From: Paenibacillus eucommiae
Lineage (GTDB): Bacteria; Bacillota; Bacilli; Paenibacillales; NBRC-103111
Assembly: GCF_017874215.1 (NCBI RefSeq)
Contig: NZ_JAGGLB010000001.1
Span: forward strand, 1-64,000
Reading direction: 5' to 3'
DNA length: 64,000 bases
In this document: positions 53,478 to 61,923 of the stretch, piece after piece
Layout of the letters: every line of letters begins with the position of its first letter
How positions within the stretch are numbered: the stretch's first letter is position 1
The notes under the pieces: model-generated
What the model was told of the DNA's origin: nothing
What the model saw: the letters and a program-made list of their open reading frames with translations, nothing else
Databases searched by the model: none
Translations under genes and position numbers: made by a program

Positions 53478-54467
53478 TTACTTCACCCCCGAATGCAGCA
53501 TCGTCTGGATCATTTTGCGCTGGAATAGGAGGAACATGATGAGGTTGGGAATAAACATCAGCAGTGCGGCTGCGGCTGCCATGCTTTGCCCGGCTACACT
53601 GTTTTGCAGGTTGGCTGTTAAGCTAGTTACATAGAAGGCGAGCGTCTTCATCGTCTCCTTGGTCGTGTACAGTGTCGAGCCCTCTGCGTCCAGGTAAACC
53701 GCCTGGAACGTAATAATCGAAATGGTAGCTACGGCCGGAGCCGTCAGCGGAATAATAATACGCGTGAAAATGTACATATCATTCGCTCCGTCCAGCTTGG
53801 CCGCCTCCAGTAAGGAGTCCGGGATTTGGTCGATGAACTGCTTCATCAGAAACACCGCCACCGGCGAAGCGATAAACGGCAAAATATGAGCCAGATACGT
53901 ATTCGTAATCCCCAGGCTGCTGACGATCAAATAGCGCGGAATCGCCACCGTCTCCGGTGCAAACATCAGCGACAGCATAATTAGCGACATGATCAGCGCC
54001 TTGAAATGAAAGCGGTGCTTCGCCAGCACATACCCCGCCATCGTGCTGACCAGGATCACGAAGACGAGCGATAGCGAAACGACGACAATACTGTTAAACA
54101 AGTAGCGCGTGAACGGCACCACAGCAGCCCCCGCATGCAAAAACAGCTGCTCGAAATTGCGCATCGTCGGCTCCTTCACCCAAATCGTCGGCGGGAATAA
54201 GAACAGCTCGTTCAGCGGTTTAAAAGCATTGTTGAACAAAAAGATAATCGGCAGCAGCATAAACACCGCTAGGCCAATAAAGACGATAATGAGCAGCGAT
54301 CTGGATAGAGAGATCCGCTTGAGTTTGGATAGCCTTGACATCCTGGAAAACCGGGAGATCGTCGAAGGCTTATTTGGCTTGGATTGCTTGAAGAGCTTGG
54401 ATTGCCTCGAGAACTTAGAATGCTTGGCAAGCTTGGAAAACTTTGAAAGCTCCTGAGGCGGTGCCAT
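53478..54467 (-). CDS. Carbohydrate ABC transporter permease (MalG type), first pair
   Basis: A 329-residue permease. The six-helix core starts near residue 57; the EAA loop is SLLEAAKLDGANDMYIFTRIIIPLTAPA. The first ~55 residues are a low-complexity basic segment of repeated SKF/SKL triplets (ELSKFSKLAKHSKFSRQSK, then LFKQSKPNK), unlike normal permease N-termini, and the DNA there is a degenerate AAG/CTT-type repeat. GGGGGAATAACCCG precedes the ATG four bases after the partner gene. It forms the first permease pair with the gene at 54472. Confidence 0.92.
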   Translation of the reverse strand: MAPPQELSKFSKLAKHSKFSRQSKLFKQSKPNKPSTISRFSRMSRLSKLKRISLSRSLLIIVFIGLAVFMLLPIIFLFNNAFKPLNELFLFPPTIWVKEPTMRNFEQLFLHAGAAVVPFTRYLFNSIVVVSLSLVFVILVSTMAGYVLAKHRFHFKALIMSLIMLSLMFAPETVAIPRYLIVSSLGITNTYLAHILPFIASPVAVFLMKQFIDQIPDSLLEAAKLDGANDMYIFTRIIIPLTAPAVATISIITFQAVYLDAEGSTLYTTKETMKTLAFYVTSLTANLQNSVAGQSMAAAAALLMFIPNLIMFLLFQRKMIQTMLHSGVK

Positions 54468-54471
54468 CGGG

Positions 54472-55551
54472 TTATTCCCCCTCCTTTGTCGCGAACAAAC
54501 GATAGCAAAAGCGCATAACCAAATAGGAAATGATCAGCAGCGCCACCGAAACCGCCGAGGCATAGCCCCACTCGTAGCGCAGGAAGGCGTAATCATCAAT
54601 ATGATTCGTCATCAAATGCCCCGAGTAGCTCGGCGTAATGGCCAGGCCCGTAAGCTGGGTCGAGATCGCCCCGGCTTTGAGCGTTCCCACAATCGCCATC
54701 ACGGCGCTGAACAGCATTTGCGGCTTCATCGACGGAATCGTGATGTAGTACACTTCCTGCAGCGCATTTTTGATGCCGTCAATTCGGCCAGCCTCATACA
54801 GCTCTGTATTCACCGTCTGCAGGCCGCCCAGCATCGCCAGAAAACCTACGCCCATGCTGGTCCATAGCGTGACGATAATCATAATGTTCATCAAATATTT
54901 CGGGTCCTGCAGCCACAGCTGCGACGTTTCAATCAAGCCGAACTTAAGCAAAATATTGTTCAAATAGCCGACCCGGTCCCCACTGAAGGTAGCGATCCAA
55001 ATGACGGATAACGCCACACCTCCCGCCATCGAAGGCGCATAAAAAGCCAAAGTGAAGTAATCCCGGACACTTCTTGGCAGCTGATGAATAAGCCAGGCGA
55101 ACACAAAGGACAACACGTAGCCGCCAGGTCCCACAATCAGTGCAAACTTGAACGTGTTGGGCAGTGTATATTTCATGAACACAACATCCTGTGTCACTAA
55201 GGCGATAAAATTATCGATCCCAATAAACGTCGGAAACGCAAATCCGTTGAACGTGGTCACACTGAGCACAACCGCCATAAGAACCGGAATCAGGATAAAG
55301 CAGCAAAAGGCGATCAGAAACGGCGCCAAAAACAGGTACGATAACCGGGCGCTCCAGCATTCCCGTACAAACTGCCGGAACCGCCGCACAAAGAGGGGGC
55401 CTGTAGGGACATCTCGCATAACTGGCATACCTGGCATGCCGGGCACACCGGGTATACTTGGCGCGCTGGACATTCTTGCTGCACCTGACGCAGCCGGCTC
55501 CATCGGCACCAGCCCAGATTGGCTTATGTGGTCTTTATTTCCCACCCTCAT
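54472..55551 (-). CDS. Sugar ABC transporter permease (MalF/LplB type), first pair
   Basis: A 359-residue permease with a ~70-residue N-terminal extension rich in Pro, Gly and Met (IPGVPGMPGMPVMRDVP), then six helices. The EAA loop reads ELYEAGRIDGIKNALQEVYYITIPSM. The start overlaps the end of the giant binding-protein gene by 17 bp, and AAGGGGG lies just before the ATG. The low-complexity extension is probably a recent expansion of a GCCTGGCAT-like repeat. Confidence 0.91.
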   Translation of the reverse strand: MRVGNKDHISQSGLVPMEPAASGAARMSSAPSIPGVPGMPGMPVMRDVPTGPLFVRRFRQFVRECWSARLSYLFLAPFLIAFCCFILIPVLMAVVLSVTTFNGFAFPTFIGIDNFIALVTQDVVFMKYTLPNTFKFALIVGPGGYVLSFVFAWLIHQLPRSVRDYFTLAFYAPSMAGGVALSVIWIATFSGDRVGYLNNILLKFGLIETSQLWLQDPKYLMNIMIIVTLWTSMGVGFLAMLGGLQTVNTELYEAGRIDGIKNALQEVYYITIPSMKPQMLFSAVMAIVGTLKAGAISTQLTGLAITPSYSGHLMTNHIDDYAFLRYEWGYASAVSVALLIISYLVMRFCYRLFATKEGE

Positions 55552-58500
55552 CGCCCCCTTCCCCTATGCTTCCGCCGGCTTCCCCGTCATAGCTGGGTAG
55601 ATGCAGATTCATCCCCGGCCCAAAGCCGAACTCTTTCTGCTTGCGGGTCATTTCCCGCTGAAGCGATACGGCCGCTTTCCGGATCGCTTCTTTAGGCGGC
55701 ATGCCGCTCAGCACCGTGTTATTCCAGGCAAAGTCCATTTCCCGCGCCAGGAAGTAATAGCCCGGCACGTAAGGCATGTTTTTGCCCCAGCGTCCTTGCT
55801 CGGCCAGCACATGCATATCCTCGCTTGGCCATGGCACATACTGCAGCGCCTCGATATTGGCCGGATTCCAGCGGTATTCAATCCCGGCAAATGATTCGAT
55901 ATCATTCGCATACTGGGCCTGTGTGTCCGTTGATGTCCACCAATCCAGAAACGTCCACGCCTGCTCTTTGTTCTTGCTCTTCTCCATCAGCATAGCTGCT
56001 GTGGTGCTTTGCTGCGACCAGCGGACGACTTGCCCGTCTTCCCCCCGCAGTCCCGGCAGAGGCGCCATCTTCCACTTCCCGGTAATTTCCGGTGCAGCCA
56101 CGCTAAGCTGGATGTACGTATTGTAATCGGCGATGCCAATAGGAATATCCCCCGACCTGAAATGATTGAAAAAGGCCGGCACTTCCTTCGGCACATTATA
56201 GGTGCTGAACAAATCGGTCCACCGCTGAAAGGCTGCCTGCGCTGTCTTGCTGTCGATTGCCGTCTGCATCCCGTCCGCTGTATAAAATTCGGCACCCTGC
56301 TGGTAGAACGGCATCACGAATTCCTTGGCCGGATAATATATATCCATGCCATTCTCCTGCAGTGTCGGCAGCAGGTCCAGCACATCGTCCCACGTATCCG
56401 GCGGGGTCAATCCCAGTCGCTCCAGCACATCGGTCCGGTAAAACATCACCATAAACGACTGGGTCTCCGGCAGTCCATACATACCTTCGTTGTAAGCATA
56501 AGAACGCATCACGCCAGGGTTAAAGCGCTGCACGACGTCTTTAAAGCCCGGCAGTCGGGATAGTTCTGCTGCTGCCCCGCGCATGGCGTAATCGACCGGC
56601 GTTTCCATTCCCAGGCCAAGCGCTATATCCGGTTGATCCCCGGCCGCATTGCCCAGCATCAGCACATTCGTGCTCGGCATCAGGTTGACGTTCACCCGAA
56701 TGCCTGTTTGGGGCGTAAAGTCGGCTTCAATCATTTTTTGCAGAAGATCGACATAGTCCCGGCCCCGCTGCACCCACACGGTGATCGCTTCCTCATCGTT
56801 CAAATCCTTCAGGTCATACTTCTGAAAAAAGGTACGTGCGAAGTTCAGTGTACTGTAGCTGATTTTGTCCCATGCATGAGGAAGCTTAAGCCCCGGATCC
56901 GCTTGCGGCTCGCGCACGACCAGATAATCCAGCAGCACAGCCTGACTTTCCATCGGCTTCATCCACGTGTTGATGCTCGTCTGTATATCCGCAAACACCT
57001 TCACTTGGTTGGGAATTTCATTGACATCCTCCAGCATCTTCTCCAGGCTGTTCATCGCGGAAGAAATCGCCGTCGTCGGATCGGTCACATGCTGGTTCAA
57101 GCCATCGACATAATCGCGAACGGTCCGCAAACGTTCGATAACTCCCGAGAGCTTGGTCTCGATCTGAGGATCGTACGCCTTCACCTGCCAGGTCCGTCCG
57201 GTGTCCAGATTCGAGCTGCTCCCGCTTCCGTAGTTGCCGGAGATCAGGCGAATATCCCGCTCCATCACGCTTAGATCCGTTAGCACATCCCGCAAGGATT
57301 CGGCCGCCGGGCTGATCAGCGAGCTATCTGCGATGAGACGCAGCTGGTGAACTCCTGCTTCCAGCCAAAACTGATAGGGCTTTCCGGTCTCGTCATTCAA
57401 TGAACGAATCTCCATGTCCGAACTTGCCGGCAAGGCATAATGGAGCAGCTCGCGAAACGGCACCTGCCCATCCAGCATCACCGTGCGGTAAGCGGCTGCT
57501 TTGCCGTTATAGCCTTGCATAACCTTCATATCGATCACATACCAGCCGCTTGCCGGCACGGTAAATTCCCATTCGATCCAGTCCCCGGCCTGCTGCCAGC
57601 GGTCTCCGCCAATGGCGTTATAGACGAGCCGGCCTTTCGGGTCCGGGGAGAGATACGGCTCAGCCACACTTTGCGTCTGAATCCCAATCGCCGACTTGGC
57701 TTTATACTGCTCCGCCTCCATGACGGTAAACCAGCCTGTACCTGATTGCGGGGACGCTGTTGCGGCTGTTTCTGCATTCGTCTCTGCTTTTGTTTCCAAG
57801 CCTGCATCGTCCTCTGTCTCCACGCCCGTCACCGCAGTTGAATCCGAGTCTGCAACCACACCTGCCTCACTACCTGCCTCACTACCTGCTTCTCTATCCT
57901 TTCCTCCAGCAGCCACATAATCCGCATACACGGGAATCGGCTGCGGAGCTGCCAGCGTCAGCGAAGCGAGCGATAGCGGCTCCCTGCCTCCCGTCAGCCG
58001 GATCGTGTGCCGCCCTTTCGTCAGTGGCCACAAGAGTGGCTCCGATGACGCCGCATAATTCGTCACGAGTACCGTCCGCCACTCGCTCAGCTCCATCTGT
58101 ACCGGACGAATTTCGTTGCCCAGTCCATTGCGCTCATACGGATATTGGCTGTCCTTCCACAGCCGCTCCAAGGTAATCCGCTCCGCTTCCCGGTAAGGGT
58201 ATCTCCCGTCAATCTGGATACCACGTACTCCATTGGCGAAGCTTCCTTTCAGCGGTCTATACGCCACCGCCAGCGTGTACAATCCGTCTTGCGGCGCGTC
58301 CACGGTCCATTCGAGCCAGCCTCCGGCATCCGTCCAGTCGATGACCTCACTCTGCTGTTCATCGCTGCGCAGCACGATTTGGGCATCTGTCGAAGCTGCC
58401 GAGTATTCTGCTGCACGGACTGTAAGCTCTGATGTCCCTGGAGTCTCTGATGTCTGCGAAGTCTCTGATGCCTCTGATGTCTCTGATGACTCTGATGTCT

Positions 58501-58753
58501 CCAAAGTCTCCGAAGTCAGCAAGCCCTGCAGCGCCTGAACCTGCTCGCTCCGCAGCCACTGCACGTAGGCTGGAATCGTCTGCGTCTTGGCAGCCGATGC
58601 CTCGAGCGTGCTTCCCATTTGGATCGCGCTGGCCTGAAGCTTTGGAAATACGCGCTCCTCCTGGAAGTAATCTCTTATTCCCCACACGGCTACAACAAGC
58701 AGCAGCATCAAGCCCAGGATGAGCGTTCCCCGAAATTTGTTTACGTTCCTCAT
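55535..58753 (-). CDS. Giant solute-binding protein with carbohydrate-binding-like domains
   Basis: A 1072-residue protein. A non-cleavable-looking membrane anchor (about residues 8-27, no lipobox) is followed by a Ser/Glu/Thr-rich linker (~78-108, SETSEASETSQTSETPGTSE). A first beta-sandwich domain comes next (~110-250, WLEWTVDAPQDGLYTLAVAYR), then an acidic linker with GSEAGSEAG repeats. A second related domain lies at ~338-480 (DWIEWEFTVPASGWYVIDMK, DGQVPFRELL), then a helical segment, and a complete family-1 binding domain at ~640-1040 (PSTNVLMLGNAAGDQPDIALG, LPETQSFMVMFYRTDVLERL). Both sandwich domains resemble CBM6/CBM35-type modules. It probably holds a long glycan near the membrane while the last domain feeds the permeases. 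Start overlaps the ATPase stop by 4 bp. Confidence 0.85.
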   Translation of the reverse strand: MRNVNKFRGTLILGLMLLLVVAVWGIRDYFQEERVFPKLQASAIQMGSTLEASAAKTQTIPAYVQWLRSEQVQALQGLLTSETLETSESSETSEASETSQTSETPGTSELTVRAAEYSAASTDAQIVLRSDEQQSEVIDWTDAGGWLEWTVDAPQDGLYTLAVAYRPLKGSFANGVRGIQIDGRYPYREAERITLERLWKDSQYPYERNGLGNEIRPVQMELSEWRTVLVTNYAASSEPLLWPLTKGRHTIRLTGGREPLSLASLTLAAPQPIPVYADYVAAGGKDREAGSEAGSEAGVVADSDSTAVTGVETEDDAGLETKAETNAETAATASPQSGTGWFTVMEAEQYKAKSAIGIQTQSVAEPYLSPDPKGRLVYNAIGGDRWQQAGDWIEWEFTVPASGWYVIDMKVMQGYNGKAAAYRTVMLDGQVPFRELLHYALPASSDMEIRSLNDETGKPYQFWLEAGVHQLRLIADSSLISPAAESLRDVLTDLSVMERDIRLISGNYGSGSSSNLDTGRTWQVKAYDPQIETKLSGVIERLRTVRDYVDGLNQHVTDPTTAISSAMNSLEKMLEDVNEIPNQVKVFADIQTSINTWMKPMESQAVLLDYLVVREPQADPGLKLPHAWDKISYSTLNFARTFFQKYDLKDLNDEEAITVWVQRGRDYVDLLQKMIEADFTPQTGIRVNVNLMPSTNVLMLGNAAGDQPDIALGLGMETPVDYAMRGAAAELSRLPGFKDVVQRFNPGVMRSYAYNEGMYGLPETQSFMVMFYRTDVLERLGLTPPDTWDDVLDLLPTLQENGMDIYYPAKEFVMPFYQQGAEFYTADGMQTAIDSKTAQAAFQRWTDLFSTYNVPKEVPAFFNHFRSGDIPIGIADYNTYIQLSVAAPEITGKWKMAPLPGLRGEDGQVVRWSQQSTTAAMLMEKSKNKEQAWTFLDWWTSTDTQAQYANDIESFAGIEYRWNPANIEALQYVPWPSEDMHVLAEQGRWGKNMPYVPGYYFLAREMDFAWNNTVLSGMPPKEAIRKAAVSLQREMTRKQKEFGFGPGMNLHLPSYDGEAGGSIGEGGDEGGK

Positions 58754-59886
58754 CCCGAAGCCTCCCGCCCTGTCAGCGATTCCCCGCTCTCCCGCTCAAA
58801 CAGATGCGCTTTATCCATCCGCAGCACCATCTTGATCGTATCTCCCATGCGCACAGGCGTATGTGCATCAGCTCTCGATAAAATCGTATTCCCGCCCAAA
58901 TTGGCGTGTACATACGTGTCAGGGCCCATAGGCTCTTTCATCTCCACCGTCACCGACACCTGCCAGCCGGCATATAGATCGGTTTGCAGCGCATCCCCAT
59001 CGCACAGCACATGCTCGGGGCGCAAGCCCAGCACAACGTGCCGCAGGTTCGTATTCATCCCCCGTACATACTGGGCGTACGTCTCAGGAAGAAGCAGCTT
59101 TAACCGTTTATTTTCAAAGTAAATGCCATCGGAATGAGCAGCAATCGCCCCTTCAATGAAGTTCATTTGCGGTGTCCCGATAAATCCGGCTACAAACATG
59201 TTGCGTGGCTCGTCATAGAGCGTCTGTGGCGCAGCTACCTGCTGAATCTTGCCGTCACGCATCACCACGATCCGCGTGCCCATGGTCATCGCCTCTGTCT
59301 GGTCATGGGTGACATACACAAACGTTGTCTGCAGTTGACTGTGAATTTTAATGATTTCAGCGCGCGTCTGCGCCCGCAGCTTCGCATCCAGGTTCGAGAG
59401 CGGCTCATCCATCAGAAACGACTTCGGCTCCCGGACCAGTGCCCGCCCGAGCGCCACCCGCTGCTTCTGTCCTCCGGACAGCTGAGCCGGCCGCTTCGTC
59501 AACAGATGCGAAATTTCCAGCATCTTGGCAGCCCGGCTTACGCGCAGCTCTACCTCGTGCTTGGCTACCTTGCGGAGCTGCAGCCCCAGCGCCATATTGT
59601 CATAGACCGATAAGTTCGGGTACAATGCATAGTTTTGGAACACCATGGCAATGTCCCGGTCCTTCGGCGATACATAGTTCGTAAACTTCCCGTCAATGTA
59701 AATGTCACCTTGGGAGACGTCCTCTAGTCCAGCCAGCATGCGCAGCGTCGTTGACTTGCCGCAGCCAGACGGTCCAACCATCACAAGAAATTCCCCATCC
59801 GCAACGTCGAGATGAAAATCGTTAACCGAGGGATTCGGCTCCCCTTTGTAATATTTATATACGTGCTGAAAGACCACATTCCCCAC
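58750..59886 (-). CDS. Sugar ABC transporter ATPase (MsmX/UgpC/MalK type)
   Basis: A 378-residue ATPase. Walker A is GPSGCGKST (residues ~39-47), Q-loop VFQNYALYP, signature LSGGQKQRVALGRAL, Walker B FLMDEPLSNLD, H-loop YVTHDQTEAMT, followed by a C-terminal regulatory OB/TOBE domain from ~240. It dimerises on the permease pair to power uptake. The GTG start at 59884-59886 has AAAGGAGG about ten bases upstream. As the only ATPase gene in the window, it could also serve the two importers that lack one, as MsmX does in Bacillus. A heptamer array occupies its leader. Confidence 0.95.
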   Translation of the reverse strand: MGNVVFQHVYKYYKGEPNPSVNDFHLDVADGEFLVMVGPSGCGKSTTLRMLAGLEDVSQGDIYIDGKFTNYVSPKDRDIAMVFQNYALYPNLSVYDNMALGLQLRKVAKHEVELRVSRAAKMLEISHLLTKRPAQLSGGQKQRVALGRALVREPKSFLMDEPLSNLDAKLRAQTRAEIIKIHSQLQTTFVYVTHDQTEAMTMGTRIVVMRDGKIQQVAAPQTLYDEPRNMFVAGFIGTPQMNFIEGAIAAHSDGIYFENKRLKLLLPETYAQYVRGMNTNLRHVVLGLRPEHVLCDGDALQTDLYAGWQVSVTVEMKEPMGPDTYVHANLGGNTILSRADAHTPVRMGDTIKMVLRMDKAHLFERESGESLTGREASG

Positions 59887-59944
59887 TTTTCAAAACCCTC
59901 CTTTCGACTTGCCAAAAACCACACTATAAGCTATATTTTCTAAT

Positions 59945-60056
59945 CTCTATTTTCTAAGCTCTAATCTCTAATCTCTATTCTCTATTCTCTATTCTCTATG
60001 CTCTATGCTCTAAGCTCTGAGCTCTAAGCTCTAAGCTCTAAGCTCTAAGCTCTACA
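59945..60056 (-). repeat. Heptamer array CTCTAAG/CTCTATT x16
   Basis: Sixteen 7-bp units without gap, of five main types (CTCTATT, CTCTAAT, CTCTATG, CTCTAAG, CTCTGAG), with like types adjacent, as expected of stepwise slippage. It lies between the binding-protein stop at 60129 and the ATPase start, thus in the 5' leader or promoter zone of the big operon. Confidence 0.95.
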
Positions 60057-60128
60057 GGCGCTCCTGCACCGTATAATAAGCACCGGCGCAAGAGAGCCAT
60101 AAGCAGCTGCGGATAGCTTACCAGCCGG

Positions 60129-61496
60129 TTACCAGCCTAAATCTTTACGTAATTTCGGTGAATTTTCATTAAATTTATCCACTAAAGGAACGAGCGATGT
60201 AATATCGAAATCCTTGGTCATAGCTCTAAAAAGCGGATCATCAACAGTGGCATTGAAATTATCTAAATCTGGAATGATAGGGTCCAGCAAGAAGCAGCAC
60301 ATATTTTTGCTCATTTTAAGAACCTCTAGATCCTTTCCTTGCCAAGTTGGTGTCTTTTCCAATTCAGCATCAAGATCAGGGTGAATGACAAATGCATTCG
60401 AGCCATTCTTAATATGCCATTTCTGTGCTTCCATCTCGAATTGAAAGCTGATCCATTTGTAGGCTGCATCTTTATGCTTAGAGGCGCTTAGAATCCCGAT
60501 CGGCCCAAGCAGCTGCGCTGTTACTTGCTTCTCTTTTCCTCTTGGAACGGGGAGAATATCCCAGTCAAACGTTGCAAGCTCATTATAGCCCGGAACGACC
60601 CAGTCTGCCCCAAGCGTGAACAGCACCTTGCCTGTCAAGAAGTTATTGGCCTGCTCCCAGCCCAGCTTTGCTGCTTCCTCGTCCGTCGGCTTAACATGCC
60701 ATTTGGTCGTTAGCTCCTGCAGCCATTTCAGATCTGCCTGAACGCCTGGCGTATTGAATACACTTTGGGACAAATCTTCATTGAAAAAACGCAGGTTAGC
60801 AGCATTGCCGTTCGCCACTGGCAGCATCCAGTTAAAATGCGAGCTGAATAAAGAATCATAGGATAATCCATATTCATTCGCCGCAGGGTCTGTAGCCTTC
60901 TTGGCCATCTCCAGCATGTCGTCGTAAGTCCAATCATACGAAGGCATTTCCATGCCATGTTTTTTTAATAAATCTTTGTTGACTACCATCCATTCCGAAA
61001 TGAAGGTGTATGGAATGGCAAACGTTTTTCCGTCTGGTGTTTTGAACGCATCCACAAACCCGTCGATAATTTTGGCGTTTTGAATGTTGGGATCTTTGGC
61101 AATATAGGGTGTTAAATCTTCCAGCATGCCATCCTTCAGCCATGGGGTTAGCCCTGCAATCCAGACCAAATCCGCTGGATCCCCTGCCGCCTGCATGGCA
61201 ACAGCTTTATCGACGCCCCATTCTTCTGCTTGAATCGTAATCCATGGATATTTCTCATGAAAAAGATCAAATAACTCCTGAGTAGCCCCAACATGCCAAG
61301 ATAACAGCTTTAAGGTAACCGGATCACGATTCTCTTCCTCTTTCGGTGGTGCTTCTGGCGCAGCCGTCTTTTCCGCTTGTTGTGTGCCTTCCGGGGACGT
61401 ACTCTCCTCAGTGGAATTTGTTTTGGAGCATGCTGTAACAACTAACAAACCTGCAAGCACAATAGTAAGCAATAGAACTAAAGATTTTCCTTTCAT
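60129..61496 (-). CDS. Extracellular sugar-binding lipoprotein
   Basis: A 455-residue family-1 binding protein. The signal peptide ends at VTAC (lipobox cysteine near residue 23), then an acidic Thr/Ser/Glu/Pro linker. The binding domain includes KLLSWHVGATQELFDLFHEKYPWITIQ, DLVWIAGLTPWLKDGML and SYDSLFSSHFNWMLP as contiguous features. GGGGGAATAAT precedes the ATG. It is upstream of the ATPase on the same strand (243-bp gap with heptamer array) and so may be the first gene of the large operon. It is a close paralogue of the truncated gene at 62876. A cre-like site lies 27-40 bp upstream. Confidence 0.92.
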   Translation of the reverse strand: MKGKSLVLLLTIVLAGLLVVTACSKTNSTEESTSPEGTQQAEKTAAPEAPPKEEENRDPVTLKLLSWHVGATQELFDLFHEKYPWITIQAEEWGVDKAVAMQAAGDPADLVWIAGLTPWLKDGMLEDLTPYIAKDPNIQNAKIIDGFVDAFKTPDGKTFAIPYTFISEWMVVNKDLLKKHGMEMPSYDWTYDDMLEMAKKATDPAANEYGLSYDSLFSSHFNWMLPVANGNAANLRFFNEDLSQSVFNTPGVQADLKWLQELTTKWHVKPTDEEAAKLGWEQANNFLTGKVLFTLGADWVVPGYNELATFDWDILPVPRGKEKQVTAQLLGPIGILSASKHKDAAYKWISFQFEMEAQKWHIKNGSNAFVIHPDLDAELEKTPTWQGKDLEVLKMSKNMCCFLLDPIIPDLDNFNATVDDPLFRAMTKDFDITSLVPLVDKFNENSPKLRKDLGW

Positions 61497-61522
61497 ATTA
61501 TTCCCCCTTTTTCTTCAGTTTT

Positions 61523-61536
61523 AGATAGCGTTTACA
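61523..61536 (-). promoter_or_regulatory. cre-like site upstream of the binding-protein gene
   Basis: Reads TGTAAACGCTATCT on the minus strand, matching the cre consensus at 13 of 14 positions (last base differs). It lies 27-40 bp upstream of the ATG, where CcpA binding would block transcription. Confidence 0.5.
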
Positions 61537-61803
61537 ATTCATTAGTGCTTTTTCGAATCCTGCTCTTGGTGAAAGTTCCTCCTTACCATGTACTTAGTTT
61601 TAGTGCAGCAGCAGCTTTTGATGATAACTGGAGTACTTTTTTACGAAAAAGTAGTCTTTTTTTGTATGCGAATTCTGCTCATCCAGCTTGGATGCTGTTC
61701 ACTGCTTTCTAGTGTACAGCTTAACTCAGCCTGCGTCTTTGCAGAACATATTGGTCTTTCCTCTAATTCCCATTTGGTATTCCTTGTGATAGCTTCCTAA
61801 TTT

Positions 61804-61817
61804 CGATACCGTTTGCA
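61804..61817 (-). promoter_or_regulatory. Weak cre-like site upstream of AraC gene
   Basis: Reads TGCAAACGGTATCG on the minus strand, matching the cre consensus at 12 of 14 positions, about 107 bp before the regulator start. Confidence 0.3.
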
Positions 61818-61923
61818 TTTTATTGACTTGTTCATCCATTACACACTGCCTGTTTACTGACACCAGACACCCATGGTACAATTTGGAATAAATTCAACAA
61901 CCTTTCTCAAGGGAGATGATCGT

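Larger units (their letters stand above)
61497..61923. other. Divergent regulatory spacer
   Basis: The 427-bp gap separates the minus-strand binding-protein gene from the plus-strand AraC gene. Apart from the two cre-like sites I see no gene; the plus-strand frame at 61588-61800 lacks a ribosome site and known motif. Confidence 0.6.

Noticed and set aside
61588-61800. 70-residue hydrophobic plus-strand frame
   Set aside because: No ribosome site and no domain; lies in the regulatory spacer between divergent genes.
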